From Neomegalonema perideroedes DSM 15528 (GTDB lineage Bacteria > Pseudomonadota > Alphaproteobacteria > Rhodobacterales > Rhodobacteraceae): DNA of 64,000 nucleotides. Positions 43,923 to 51,093 of the stretch are shown one piece after another (the first letter of the stretch is position 1; each line of letters opens with the position of its first letter). Location: NCBI RefSeq assembly GCF_000374145.1, contig NZ_KB893663.1, positions 1 to 64,000 on the forward strand. Direction: 5' to 3'. Under the pieces are notes generated by a model. The model worked only from the letters and a program-made list of their open reading frames with translations, was not told where the DNA came from and made no database searches. The position numbers were made by a program, and so were the translations under genes.

Positions 43923-44561
43923 TTAGCCGGGAGGCCCCTCGCGGCGCTGATAGGCGGGCAAGGCCAGATTGCGCCGGATCGCTACGCCGCGCAGCAGGAA
44001 GGTGATCGCCGCCCCGAGCGGCGCCGCCAGCCAGACCGGCGCGCCCGTCGCCCAGAGCCCCGCCTGAACCGCCGAGCCCGCCGCCGCCGCCGTGGCGTAG
44101 ATCTCGCCGCGGAAGATGAAGGGCGTCTCCTGACAGAGCACGTCGCGGATGAGGCCGCCGAAGCTGCCGGTCATCACCCCGAGCGCCACCACGCTCACGA
44201 AAGGCAGACCCGCCGTCGCGCCGACATGAGTCCCCACCGCCGCCGCCGTCGCCAGCCCCAGAGCGTCGGCCCAGCGCAGAGCCCCCGCCCGCGCCGCGAT
44301 CCGGTCGCCGAGCAAAAACATCAGAACCGCCGCCGCCGCGATCACCCCCGCCACGAAGGGATCGGTCAGCCAGAAGACCGGCGTGCGCCCGAGCAGCATG
44401 TCCCGCAGCGAGCCTCCGCCCACCGCCGCCACGGCGGAGAGCACCAGAAACCCCACCGGATCGAAGCCCTTGCGGGCCGCCGCCACCCCGCCCGAAACCG
44501 CGAAGACGAAGACCGCTCCGTAATCCAGCAAACGGATGGTCAGCGCGAGATGCTCCTCCAT
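43923..44561 (-). CDS. TRIC cation channel / UPF0126 membrane protein
   Basis: A 212-residue membrane protein made of two tandem UPF0126 (TRIC) repeats, each with three helices and a Gly-rich kink motif: GGGSLRDMLLGRTPVFWL in the first and GSFGGLIRDVLCQETPFIF in the second. Prokaryotic TRIC proteins form trimeric potassium-permeable channels; YadS is the E. coli relative. Stand-alone gene, with its start next to dispersed repeat copy 5. Full length. Confidence 0.9.
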   Translation of the reverse strand: MEEHLALTIRLLDYGAVFVFAVSGGVAAARKGFDPVGFLVLSAVAAVGGGSLRDMLLGRTPVFWLTDPFVAGVIAAAAVLMFLLGDRIAARAGALRWADALGLATAAAVGTHVGATAGLPFVSVVALGVMTGSFGGLIRDVLCQETPFIFRGEIYATAAAAGSAVQAGLWATGAPVWLAAPLGAAITFLLRGVAIRRNLALPAYQRREGPPG

Positions 44562-44574
44562 GGCCCGACTCCTT

Positions 44575-44677
44575 CAGAGCGTTTTCCAGCGAAGCCGCAG
44601 GGCTTCGCGCCGAGAAAACGCGACCAGACAAGAACTCAGAGCGTCTGCGCGATCCGACAGGATCGGAAAACGCTCTA
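44575..44677 (+). repeat. Dispersed two-hairpin repeat, copy 5 (best formed)
   Basis: The clearest copy. Left hairpin: GCGTTTTC-CA-GCGAAGCC-GCAG-GGCTTCGC-GCCGA-GAAAACGC (44579-44621). Right hairpin: AGAGCGT...GATCC-GACA-GGATC...ACGCTCT (44638-44677). The last three bases on the minus strand give the TAG stop of the Nudix gene 44675-45346. It has the same orientation as copy 6, which lies at the other end of that gene. Confidence 0.9.
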
Positions 44678-45346
44678 GCGCCAGAGGGCGCGCAGAGCCT
44701 CGCGGCGGCGCGCGAGGGTCAGCAGAAGCAGAATCCCCGTGGCCGTGCGCATGCGCCCCGAATCCACCGCCTCCATGGCCTCCGCGAAGGAGAGGGTGAA
44801 GGCGCGGATGTTCTCATGCTCCTCCGGCAGGCCGTGAGTCCCCCCCGCTCCCGAGAGATCCGCGCGGGCGACGAAGCCGTGCATATGCTCGATCAGCGCC
44901 CCCGGAGACGGATAGCAAGGCGGCAGAGGATCGAGGTCTTCGGGGCGAAGCTTCAAGCCCGCCTCCTCCTCCGCCTCGCGGAGGGCGGCTTGCGCGGGCG
45001 TCTCGCCCGGATCGACGCGCCCCGCCACCGGCTCCCAGAGCCAGGGGTGGGCGTCCTCCGACAGCCAGGGCGCGATCCGGAACTGCTCGACCAGCAGCAC
45101 CCGATCCGCCACCGGATCATAGGGCAGCAGAATGATCACCTCGCCGATGCGCAAAGCCTCGCGCTGAAAGCGGTCGCGGCCGCCGCCGAAGCGGGCGATC
45201 TCCACATCCGCCTTTTCAAAGGCGAAATAGCCCTGATGCAGGATCTCGCGGCGGATTTCGCGCGCGTCGGCGCGGGCGAAGCTCTCGGCGAAGGCGTCGG
45301 GAGCGGGCGGCGAATGAGGGGGCGAATCGGGGGGCGGCTGAGCCAT
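44675..45346 (-). CDS. ADP-ribose pyrophosphatase-like Nudix hydrolase
   Basis: A 223-residue Nudix hydrolase of the NudF/ADP-ribose pyrophosphatase type. LLVEQFRIAPW and WEPVAGRVDPGETP lead into the Nudix box, which ends ALREAEEEAGL; after the box, YPSPGALIEHMHGFVARADL and EHENIRAFTLSF match the ADP-ribose branch. It probably hydrolyses ADP-ribose or related sugar nucleotides with Mg2+. The N-terminal 40 residues are Pro-rich. The gene is bracketed by two direct copies of the dispersed repeat, one of which supplies its TAG stop. Confidence 0.88.
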   Translation of the reverse strand: MAQPPPDSPPHSPPAPDAFAESFARADAREIRREILHQGYFAFEKADVEIARFGGGRDRFQREALRIGEVIILLPYDPVADRVLLVEQFRIAPWLSEDAHPWLWEPVAGRVDPGETPAQAALREAEEEAGLKLRPEDLDPLPPCYPSPGALIEHMHGFVARADLSGAGGTHGLPEEHENIRAFTLSFAEAMEAVDSGRMRTATGILLLLTLARRREALRALWR

Positions 45347-45382
45347 GACGAATCCGGATCTGGTTGCGGAAAGCGGCGCTTC

Positions 45383-45484
45383 GAGCGCTTTCCAGCGAAG
45401 CCGACCAAGCTTCGCGGCGCGAAAGCGCGACAAAATAAAGACTTAGAGCGTTTGAATGACAAAATTCGGTCGGAAAGCGCTCTA
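45383..45484 (+). repeat. Dispersed two-hairpin repeat, copy 6
   Basis: It starts GAGCGCTTTCCAGCGAAGCC, has ACTTAGAGCGTTTGAATG in the middle and ends GTCGGAAAGCGCTCTA. It is closest to copy 1 in sequence. Its last three bases, read on the minus strand, are the TAG stop of csaA (45482-45850). Confidence 0.88.
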
Positions 45485-45850
45485 AAACAGGCGGCCGCCG
45501 AGCGGCGCGTCTTGCCCCGGCTGGATCAGAATCACCTCGCCCGCCGCGTCGGGCACGCCGAGGGTCAACACTTCGGATTTGAAGCCCGCGATGCGCCGGG
45601 GCGGAAAATTCGTCACGCCCATGACGAGGCGCCCGACGAGGGTTTCGGGCGTGTAATGTTTGGTGATCTGGGCGGAGCTTTGCTTCACGCCTATCTCGGG
45701 CCCGAAATCGATGGTCAGCTTATAGGCGGGCTTGCGCGCCCCGGCGAGGGGCTCGGCCGCCGTGATCCTGCCGACGCGGACGTCGATCTTGAGGAAATCC
45801 TCGAAGCTGGCCTCGGGCGTAGGGGCGGGAGTCTCCGCGCTCATCTTCAT
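45482..45850 (-). CDS. csaA: CsaA-type tRNA-binding protein
   Basis: A 122-residue protein with the single tRNA-binding (OB-fold, EMAP-type) domain of CsaA. FEDFLKIDVRVGRI begins the fold; SSAQITKHYTPETLVGRLVM and AGFKSEVLTLG are the conserved CsaA strands. CsaA binds tRNA and has been reported to have chaperone or export activity. It is slightly longer at the N-terminus than typical. The last residues GGRLF are followed directly by the TAG of repeat copy 6. Confidence 0.9.
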   Translation of the reverse strand: MKMSAETPAPTPEASFEDFLKIDVRVGRITAAEPLAGARKPAYKLTIDFGPEIGVKQSSAQITKHYTPETLVGRLVMGVTNFPPRRIAGFKSEVLTLGVPDAAGEVILIQPGQDAPLGGRLF

Positions 45851-45947
45851 CCTCCTCTCGCTCCTCTCGGGAGCCTGCTGCGGGCAGAGAGCTTCCGGAG
45901 GCGCAGGAAGTCAAGGGCGGGCTCCTCAGGCGGGGGGCCGAACGCAA

Positions 45948-45974
45948 AGCGCCGCCCCGGTCGGGGGCGGCGCT
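45948..45974 (-). terminator. Terminator of the phasin gene
   Basis: AGCGCCGCCCC and GGGGCGGCGCT form an 11-bp GC-rich stem with a short loop, 45 bases after the phasin stop on the minus strand. It is followed there by TTTGCGTT, a short T-rich tract. Confidence 0.75.
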
Positions 45975-46018
45975 GACGTCTCTGGATTCAGCCGAAAGGC
46001 TTTTTCTCAAGCCGAAGG

Positions 46019-46537
46019 TCAGGCGGCGGCGCCGGTGGCCTTCTTCACGTTCTCCTTGACGGCCGCGACGGCCTTCTCGGTCTGGGCCTGAGCGGCGTTG
46101 GCGAAGCCCGCGCCGAAGCTCTTGATCTCCTCGACGCCTTCCTGGAAACGCTCCTGGACGACGGCGATGGCGTCTTCGTTGGCCTTGCGGAGAACTTCGG
46201 TCAGCTCGTTGATCTGACGGAGGTTCTTGTCGAAGGCGGCCTTGACGGCCTCGGTGTTCAGCGCCGGGTTCACGCCCACGCCGCCGTCGCGGACCGACTC
46301 GGTCAGCGATTCGAAGTGGGAGCGGACGATCTCAAGCTGCTTCTTGAAGACCTGCTGATAGCCCTCGGCGGCGATGCGGTTCGCCTCGACGACGGCCTTC
46401 AGGTTCTTGCTGTGGGCCTCGGCGAGGGCCTTGGCGTCCACGCCCGGGATCTTCAGAGCTTCGAAGATCTTGCTGATGTCCTGGGGCTTGAACAGATCGG
46501 CGTAGGCGCTGGCGTCGAACCAATTCTTGTCGGTCAT
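46019..46537 (-). CDS. Phasin (polyhydroxyalkanoate granule protein)
   Basis: A 172-residue phasin-family protein that coats polyhydroxyalkanoate granules and controls their size. It is almost wholly helical with a Phasin_2-type core (AEGYQQVFKKQLEIVRSHFE, then LTESVRDGG) and an Ala/Lys-rich C-terminal tail (KAVAAVKENVKKATG). Its GC-rich, strongly biased codons suggest high expression. The promoter at 46611-46639 has a consensus -35, and two palindromes flank or overlap it, as expected for control by a PhaR-type repressor. Monocistronic between two terminator-like structures. Confidence 0.92.
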   Translation of the reverse strand: MTDKNWFDASAYADLFKPQDISKIFEALKIPGVDAKALAEAHSKNLKAVVEANRIAAEGYQQVFKKQLEIVRSHFESLTESVRDGGVGVNPALNTEAVKAAFDKNLRQINELTEVLRKANEDAIAVVQERFQEGVEEIKSFGAGFANAAQAQTEKAVAAVKENVKKATGAAA

Positions 46538-46610
46538 GGCGAATTCCTCCTGAGACTTCCCTTGGCGGCTTGCTCAACCTGCCCTAAGGGCGTCGTTCAT
46601 CCTGTTGGGG

Positions 46611-46667
46611 TATTTGTGCGATGCAGCATCGCTTGTCAAGAGGGGCTTTGTTGCACTGCAACAAAGC
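46611..46667 (-). promoter_or_regulatory. Phasin promoter with two palindromic operators
   Basis: On the minus strand TTGACA (46639-46634), a 17-base spacer and CAAATA (46616-46611) form the promoter. The 15-bp palindrome GCGATGCAGCATCGC (46618-46632) fills the spacer, and a 23-bp perfect palindrome GCTTTGTTGCA-C-TGCAACAAAGC (46645-46667) lies just upstream of the -35. Both have TGC/GCA arms, as in sites bound by the PHA-sensing repressor PhaR. The upstream one also follows the proC stop and might act as a hairpin. Confidence 0.8.
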
Positions 46668-46680
46668 TTTTCCGACAAGC

Positions 46681-47523
46681 TTATGACGAGAGCGCGCGGC
46701 TGCGCGCGGCGGCGGCGGAGACGGCCCGCGTCATCAAAGAGGAAAGTCCTGATTCTTCACGCATAAGCTGCTCTAAGGCGGCGGCGGTGGTTCCGCCCTT
46801 GCTGGTCACGGCGGCGCGCAGCTCTGCGGCGGTTTGTCCGGGTTCGGCGTCGAGCAGGGCCCCCGCCCCGCTTACGGTGGCGCGGGCCAAACGAAGGGAT
46901 AGCTCCGCGGGCAGTCCAAGTGATTCGCCCGCCGCCGCCAGAGCCTCCGCCAGATGGAAGACATAGGCCGGACCCGAGCCCGAAACCGCCGTCACGGCGT
47001 CCATGAGATCCTCGGAGGGCAGCCAGAGCGTTTCGCCCGCCGCCGCCATCAGAGCCTCGGCGAGGCCGCGCTCCGCCTCGCCCGCCGCCGCGTTGGCGGA
47101 GAGCGCCGAGATCCCGCGGCCGATGGCGGCGGGAGTGTTGGGCATGGCCCGCACGAGGGGCGTTCCCTCGGGCAGACGCGCCGCCAGCCACTCCAGCCGC
47201 TTGCCCGCCGCGATGGAGAGCGCCAGACGCCCCGGCCCCCCTAAGGCCGCGACTCCCGGCAAGGCCTCGTCGAGGCTCTGCGGCTTGACCGCCAACAGCA
47301 GAGCGGCGGGATTCTCCGGCGGCGTCGCGGGATTGACCCGCGCGCCCAGAGCCGCGAAGCGCTCCACGGCGGGCGAGACATGGGCCTCGTAGATCACGGC
47401 CTGAGCCGGGTTCAGCCCCGCCTTGATCCAGCCCTCCAGCAAGGCGCCGCCCATCTTGCCGCAGCCCAGCAGCGCCAGAGGGCGCCCCGCCAGACGCTCG
47501 TTCAGAGTCTTCTCCGCCGTCAT
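46681..47523 (-). CDS. proC: Pyrroline-5-carboxylate reductase
   Basis: A 280-residue enzyme for the last step of proline synthesis, reducing pyrroline-5-carboxylate with NAD(P)H. LALLGCGKMGGALLEGW is the dinucleotide-binding start; VRAMPNTPAAIGRG and VTAVSGSGPAYVFHLAEAL are the conserved active-site segments; TVSGAGALL and VTSKGGTTAAAL close the family signature. ATG 47523 follows GGGGAG; an earlier start lacks a ribosome site. Downstream, the phasin promoter begins within 15 bases. Confidence 0.94.
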   Translation of the reverse strand: MTAEKTLNERLAGRPLALLGCGKMGGALLEGWIKAGLNPAQAVIYEAHVSPAVERFAALGARVNPATPPENPAALLLAVKPQSLDEALPGVAALGGPGRLALSIAAGKRLEWLAARLPEGTPLVRAMPNTPAAIGRGISALSANAAAGEAERGLAEALMAAAGETLWLPSEDLMDAVTAVSGSGPAYVFHLAEALAAAGESLGLPAELSLRLARATVSGAGALLDAEPGQTAAELRAAVTSKGGTTAAALEQLMREESGLSSLMTRAVSAAAARSRALSS

Positions 47524-47560
47524 GTTGGAATCTCCCCAATTTCGGAACATCAGGATTCAG

Positions 47561-47613
47561 AAAAAACGCGCCCGACCCTCCCGGATCGGACGCGCGGCGT
47601 TTTCAGTCCGGGG
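47561..47613 (-). terminator. Terminator between the TerC-family gene and proC
   Basis: CGCGCCCGA and TCGGACGCG form an imperfect stem, with AAAAAA on the left and TTTT on the right, so a U-tract is available for the leftward transcript of the TerC-family gene. It lies 36 bases after that gene's stop. Confidence 0.6.
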
Positions 47614-47648
47614 GCGGCCTCCTCAGGAAGCCGCCTTTCGGCGCGAGG

Positions 47649-48458
47649 TCAATGGCTCTGGCCGACGGGGCTCTGTTCGGCGGCGGCCTGCTCGGCGCGA
47701 TGCTGGGCGTCGAGTTGGTCGTGCTTGCGCCGACGGAGCAGGTTCAGCACCTCCACCGCCACCGAGAAGACCATGGCCACATACATGATCTTGCGGTCGA
47801 AGTGGAACTCCAGACCCTCAAGGATCAGCACCACGCCCACCATCACGAGGAAGGCCAGAGCCAGCATCTTCATGGTCGGGTTGCGGTCGATGAAGTCGGC
47901 GATGGGGCCGGCCGAGACCATCATCACCACGATGGCGAGGGTCACGGCGGCGATCATGATCGGCAGGCTCATGCTGCGCTCGAGATGCGAGGTCAGGCCC
48001 ACGGCCGTGATGATCGAATCCAGAGAAAACACGAGGTCGATCATCATGATCTGGGCGATCACCGCGCCGAAGGCCATGGCCGCCGCGCCGCCGAGGCTGG
48101 AGTCGTGCCCCTCGCCGGAGAGCTCGGCTTTGATCTCCTTGACCGCCTTATAGATCAGGAAGGCGCCGCCGAGGATCAGGATCACGCCTTTCCAGGTCAG
48201 GTTGAAGTCGCCCGAGCTCCAGAGCGGCGTCGTCAGACCCATGATCCAGGTGATCGAGAAGAGCAGGATGATGCGCATGACCAAAGCGCCGCTCAGGCCG
48301 ATGTAGCGCGCCCGCGGCCGCAGATGCGGCGGCAGCTTATTGGCGATGATCGAGATGAAGATGACGTTGTCGACGCCGAGCACCACCTCCAGCGCGGCGA
48401 GCGCGGCGAAGGTCGCCCAGGCTTCCGGGCTGGTGAGCAAAGCGAGGATGAAGTCCAT
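47649..48458 (-). CDS. TerC-family integral membrane protein
   Basis: A 269-residue TerC/YgjT-family membrane protein with about seven helices. EVVLGVDNVIFISIIANKLP and MMIDLVFSLDSIITAVGLT carry the conserved membrane Asp residues (VDN and SLDS) thought to handle a metal cation. Family members are linked to tellurite resistance or to metal loading and export of exoenzymes (Mn2+ in Alx-type proteins). The C-terminal tail is His/Gln rich and cytoplasmic. Single gene; the exact ion is not known. Confidence 0.9.
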   Translation of the reverse strand: MDFILALLTSPEAWATFAALAALEVVLGVDNVIFISIIANKLPPHLRPRARYIGLSGALVMRIILLFSITWIMGLTTPLWSSGDFNLTWKGVILILGGAFLIYKAVKEIKAELSGEGHDSSLGGAAAMAFGAVIAQIMMIDLVFSLDSIITAVGLTSHLERSMSLPIMIAAVTLAIVVMMVSAGPIADFIDRNPTMKMLALAFLVMVGVVLILEGLEFHFDRKIMYVAMVFSVAVEVLNLLRRRKHDQLDAQHRAEQAAAEQSPVGQSH

Positions 48459-48543
48459 TGGAGGGCCTCAAAAGGGTGTTGGGGGGGGTGGTCGAATGAT
48501 CGGCCGCCCCCACCCCCAAACCGGGAACCGAGGCGGTGAAGGC

Positions 48544-49245
48544 TTAGGGCTCGGAGTCGTCCTCGGCCGCCGGGGTCTTCGGCAGACGGAAGAGATCGTC
48601 GGGATTGATCGGCGTCTCCTCAAGGGCGGGGGACTCCTCCTCGGCGGCGGCTTCTCCGGGGAAGGGCGCGAGAGTCTCGGAGAGATCGCGCAAGGCGCCT
48701 TCCTCGGGCAGGGCCGCCGGACGGCGGCTCGCGGCTTTGGCCACGGCCTCGTCGAGGTCGATCTGGCTGCAAAGCCCGAGCGCCACCGGATCCACAGGGC
48801 GGATGTTCGCCATGTTCCAATGGGTCTTGGCGCGCACCTGCTCGATGGTCGGCTTGGTGGTGCCGACGAGCTTCATGATCTGGGCGTCGGAAAGCTCGGG
48901 GTGGTTGCGCAGCAGCCAGGCGATGGCCGCAGGGCGGTCCTGGCGCTTGGACAAGGGCGTGTAGCGCGGGCCTTTGCGTTTGGCGTCGGCGAGCACGGCG
49001 CTGACCGGCTTCTTCAGCCGCAGCCGGATCTTGGGATCTTTTTCGGCCCGCTTGATCTCCGCAGCGTCGAGCTGGCCTTTGGCGACGGGGTCCATGCCTT
49101 TGATGCCCTGCGCCACCTCGCCGTCGGCGATGCCGGAGATCTCCAGAGCATGCATGCCGACGAAATCGCCGATCTGCTCGAAGGTGAGCGCGGTGTTCTC
49201 GACCAGCCAGACGGCGGTGGCCTTGGGCATCAGCACTTGAGACAT
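48544..49245 (-). CDS. trcR: Cell-cycle transcriptional regulator TrcR (DUF1013)
   Basis: A 233-residue DUF1013 protein, restricted to alphaproteobacteria. VWLVENTALTFEQIGDFVGM and LLRNHPELSDAQIMKLVGTT are two helix-turn-helix-like segments; MANIRPVDPVALGLCSQIDL is highly conserved in the family. The acidic tail after about residue 180 is variable. The family is annotated as a cell-cycle transcriptional regulator (TrcR); its targets are not known from this sequence. ATG 49245 directly precedes the conserved MSQVLMPKATA start, with AAGGAG upstream. Single gene, divergent from the RNase. Confidence 0.9.
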   Translation of the reverse strand: MSQVLMPKATAVWLVENTALTFEQIGDFVGMHALEISGIADGEVAQGIKGMDPVAKGQLDAAEIKRAEKDPKIRLRLKKPVSAVLADAKRKGPRYTPLSKRQDRPAAIAWLLRNHPELSDAQIMKLVGTTKPTIEQVRAKTHWNMANIRPVDPVALGLCSQIDLDEAVAKAASRRPAALPEEGALRDLSETLAPFPGEAAAEEESPALEETPINPDDLFRLPKTPAAEDDSEP

Positions 49246-49386
49246 GGCGAAGCTCCTTCGAACGGCGCGGCCATCGCATTCGCCGCGGAGGGGAAGGAGA
49301 AGCGGGCGGACCGGCGCCGTCATGATTGTCGTTAAAACGCCCTGCGGGCTATATAAGCGCGTTCTCGGCGACTGCAAAGAGGAGAA

Positions 49387-50175
49387 ATGCGGATGCGGGC
49401 GAGCGGATCGACGCGCGAAAGACTCGGGGCCCTCCTGACGGGGGCTCTTCTGGTTCTGGCCGGAGCGGGAGGCGCGGAGGCTTTCGATTCGCCGCAAAGC
49501 GCCGTGGAGCCGCCTGCGGCCCCCGCCGCGACGCCCTCTGCGGCGCGGGCGCCCGCCGGGGATCTTTTGGCCCAAAGCCGCGCGCCGAGTCGTCGCGAAG
49601 GCGGCAACGCGCCTTTCGATTATTACGTCCTCGCGTTGTCCTGGTCCCCGACCTATTGCGCCGACGAAGCGCAGAATCCGGATTCGGAGCCGCAATGCGC
49701 CCCGCGCCGCCGCTACGGCTTCGTGGTCCATGGGCTCTGGCCGCAATATGAAAAGAGCTGGCCCGAATTCTGCGGCGATCCGGGCTGGGTGCAGGCCGAG
49801 ACCCTCGCCTCGGTGGACGGGATCGTGCCTTCGCGGCGTCTGGCGGTGCATCAATGGCGCAAGCACGGCACCTGTTCGGGGCTCGACGCCGAGGCTTATT
49901 TCGCCACCCTGCGCGAGGCTTGGGGCAAGGTGCGGATCAACGAGATCTTCGGGCGGCTCGATCGAGAGCTGAACGTCGCGCCCAAGGTGGTCGAGGAGGC
50001 TTTCCTCGAAGCCAATCCCGCCTTCGTCGCCGACGGCGTGACGGTGGAGTGCCGCGGCGGCATGCTGCGCGAGGTGCGGATCTGCTTCGACCGGAATCTC
50101 GAGCCGCGCGCCTGCGCCCCCGACGCCCGCCGCGACTGCTCGGCGCGGAGCATCCGTCTGCCGCCGCTGCGCTGA
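49387..50175 (+). CDS. Exported ribonuclease T2 family protein
   Basis: A 262-residue RNase T2. The signal peptide covers about 1-32 (AGAGGAEAF), followed by a Pro/Ala-rich linker to residue 75. Both catalytic boxes are intact: HGLWPQY (115-121) and HQWRKHGTC (155-163), providing the two catalytic His. Several Cys pairs should form disulfides in the periplasm. It probably degrades RNA to 2',3'-cyclic nucleotides for scavenging. GAGGAG precedes ATG 49387. Not in an operon. Confidence 0.93.
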   Translation: MRMRASGSTRERLGALLTGALLVLAGAGGAEAFDSPQSAVEPPAAPAATPSAARAPAGDLLAQSRAPSRREGGNAPFDYYVLALSWSPTYCADEAQNPDSEPQCAPRRRYGFVVHGLWPQYEKSWPEFCGDPGWVQAETLASVDGIVPSRRLAVHQWRKHGTCSGLDAEAYFATLREAWGKVRINEIFGRLDRELNVAPKVVEEAFLEANPAFVADGVTVECRGGMLREVRICFDRNLEPRACAPDARRDCSARSIRLPPLR

Positions 50176-50279
50176 GAAACGCCGCAAGGTTTCGGGAGGA
50201 TTTTCGTGGGCGCCTGCGAAAGAACTTTCCGGAAGCCATGGACGAAGGCCGCGTTCGATTCTATCCCTTAGGCGCGGAG

Positions 50280-50302
50280 CGGAATCCGAAAGCCGGATTC
50301 CG
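50280..50302 (+). terminator. Hairpin after the RNase T2 gene
   Basis: CGGAATCC and GGATTCCG form a perfect 8-bp stem with loop GAAAGCC, about 105 bases after the RNase stop, flanked by further GCGC pairing. There is no U-tract, so it is a weak or factor-assisted terminator, or a structured leader of bioY. Confidence 0.45.
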
Positions 50303-50439
50303 CGCCCGGATGACGCTGAAGCTCCCCCAGAATCCGGAGAGATCGTCCGGAGAGATCGCGGGAGCAAGGCCGCCGCCCTTCGTCCACCCCCGACCGTCCG
50401 ACGGGGCCTCAAGCCCTCCGGCGTCATGGAGAGTCCCGC

Positions 50440-51015
50440 ATGACCAATCTCGCCCCCGCCTATAGCCCGCTGCGTCTGGAGAGCCGTCCGCTGGTTCAGC
50501 AAGCCGCCGCCGTGGCCTTCGGCTCGCTCATCCTCGCCGTCGCCTCGCGCCTTGAGGTTCCGCTTTATCCCGTGCCCGTGACCATGCAGACCTTCGCCGT
50601 CGGGCTGATCGGCGCGCTTTACGGCTGGCGTCTGGGCGCGATCACGGTCCTCGCCTGGCTGCTTCAAGGCGCGGCGGGCCTGCCGGTGCTGGCGGGCGGC
50701 GTGGGCGGTCTGGCGAAATTCGTCGGCCCCACCGCCGGGTATCTCTACGCCTTCCCGCTGCTCGCCATGATCGCCGGATTCCTCGCCGAGCGCGGATGGA
50801 ACGGCAAGAAGCCCCTGCTCGCCTTCGCGGGTCTGGTCGGCGCCCATCTGATCCATCTCTCGCTCGGCGCGGCCTGGCTGGCCTATTGGCTCGGCGGCGA
50901 CGTTCAGAAGGCTTTCGTCCTCGGCTTCGCGCCCTTCCTGATCGGCCTCGTGCTGAAGTCGGCGCTGGCCGCCGCGACGCTCAAGGGCGCGGAGACCCTC
51001 GGCGCCCGTCGCTGA
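50440..51015 (+). CDS. bioY: Biotin transporter BioY (ECF S component)
   Basis: A 191-residue biotin-binding membrane component with six helices. VPLYPVPVTMQTFAVGLIGA and the Gly-rich GGVGGLAKFVGPTAGYLYAF are the BioY signatures. No ATPase or EcfT gene (bioM/bioN) is adjacent, so it works as a solitary BioY or with a shared module elsewhere. No obvious BioR-type operator is seen upstream. Followed by two hairpins, shared with the end of era. Confidence 0.93.
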   Translation: MTNLAPAYSPLRLESRPLVQQAAAVAFGSLILAVASRLEVPLYPVPVTMQTFAVGLIGALYGWRLGAITVLAWLLQGAAGLPVLAGGVGGLAKFVGPTAGYLYAFPLLAMIAGFLAERGWNGKKPLLAFAGLVGAHLIHLSLGAAWLAYWLGGDVQKAFVLGFAPFLIGLVLKSALAAATLKGAETLGARR

Positions 51016-51022
51016 AACGCGA

Positions 51023-51083
51023 AAGGCCCCGCGAGGGGGCCTTGTCCAAAAATGAAGGGCGGTCCTGCGGGGCCGCCCTTTTT
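51023..51083. terminator. Double hairpin terminator between bioY and era
   Basis: The first hairpin AAGGCCCC-GCGA-GGGGGCCTT (51023-51043) and the second AAGGGCGG...CCGCCCTT followed by TTT (51055-51083) lie between convergent bioY and era. The second is a good intrinsic terminator for bioY, and its AA-rich left flank may serve the opposite direction. Confidence 0.85.
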
Positions 51084-51093
51084 CGTGAAGCCC

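Noticed and set aside
46645-46667. 23-bp palindrome considered as the proC terminator
   Set aside because: No U-tract follows on the transcribed strand, and its position directly upstream of a consensus -35 makes an operator more likely, though a minor role as hairpin cannot be excluded.
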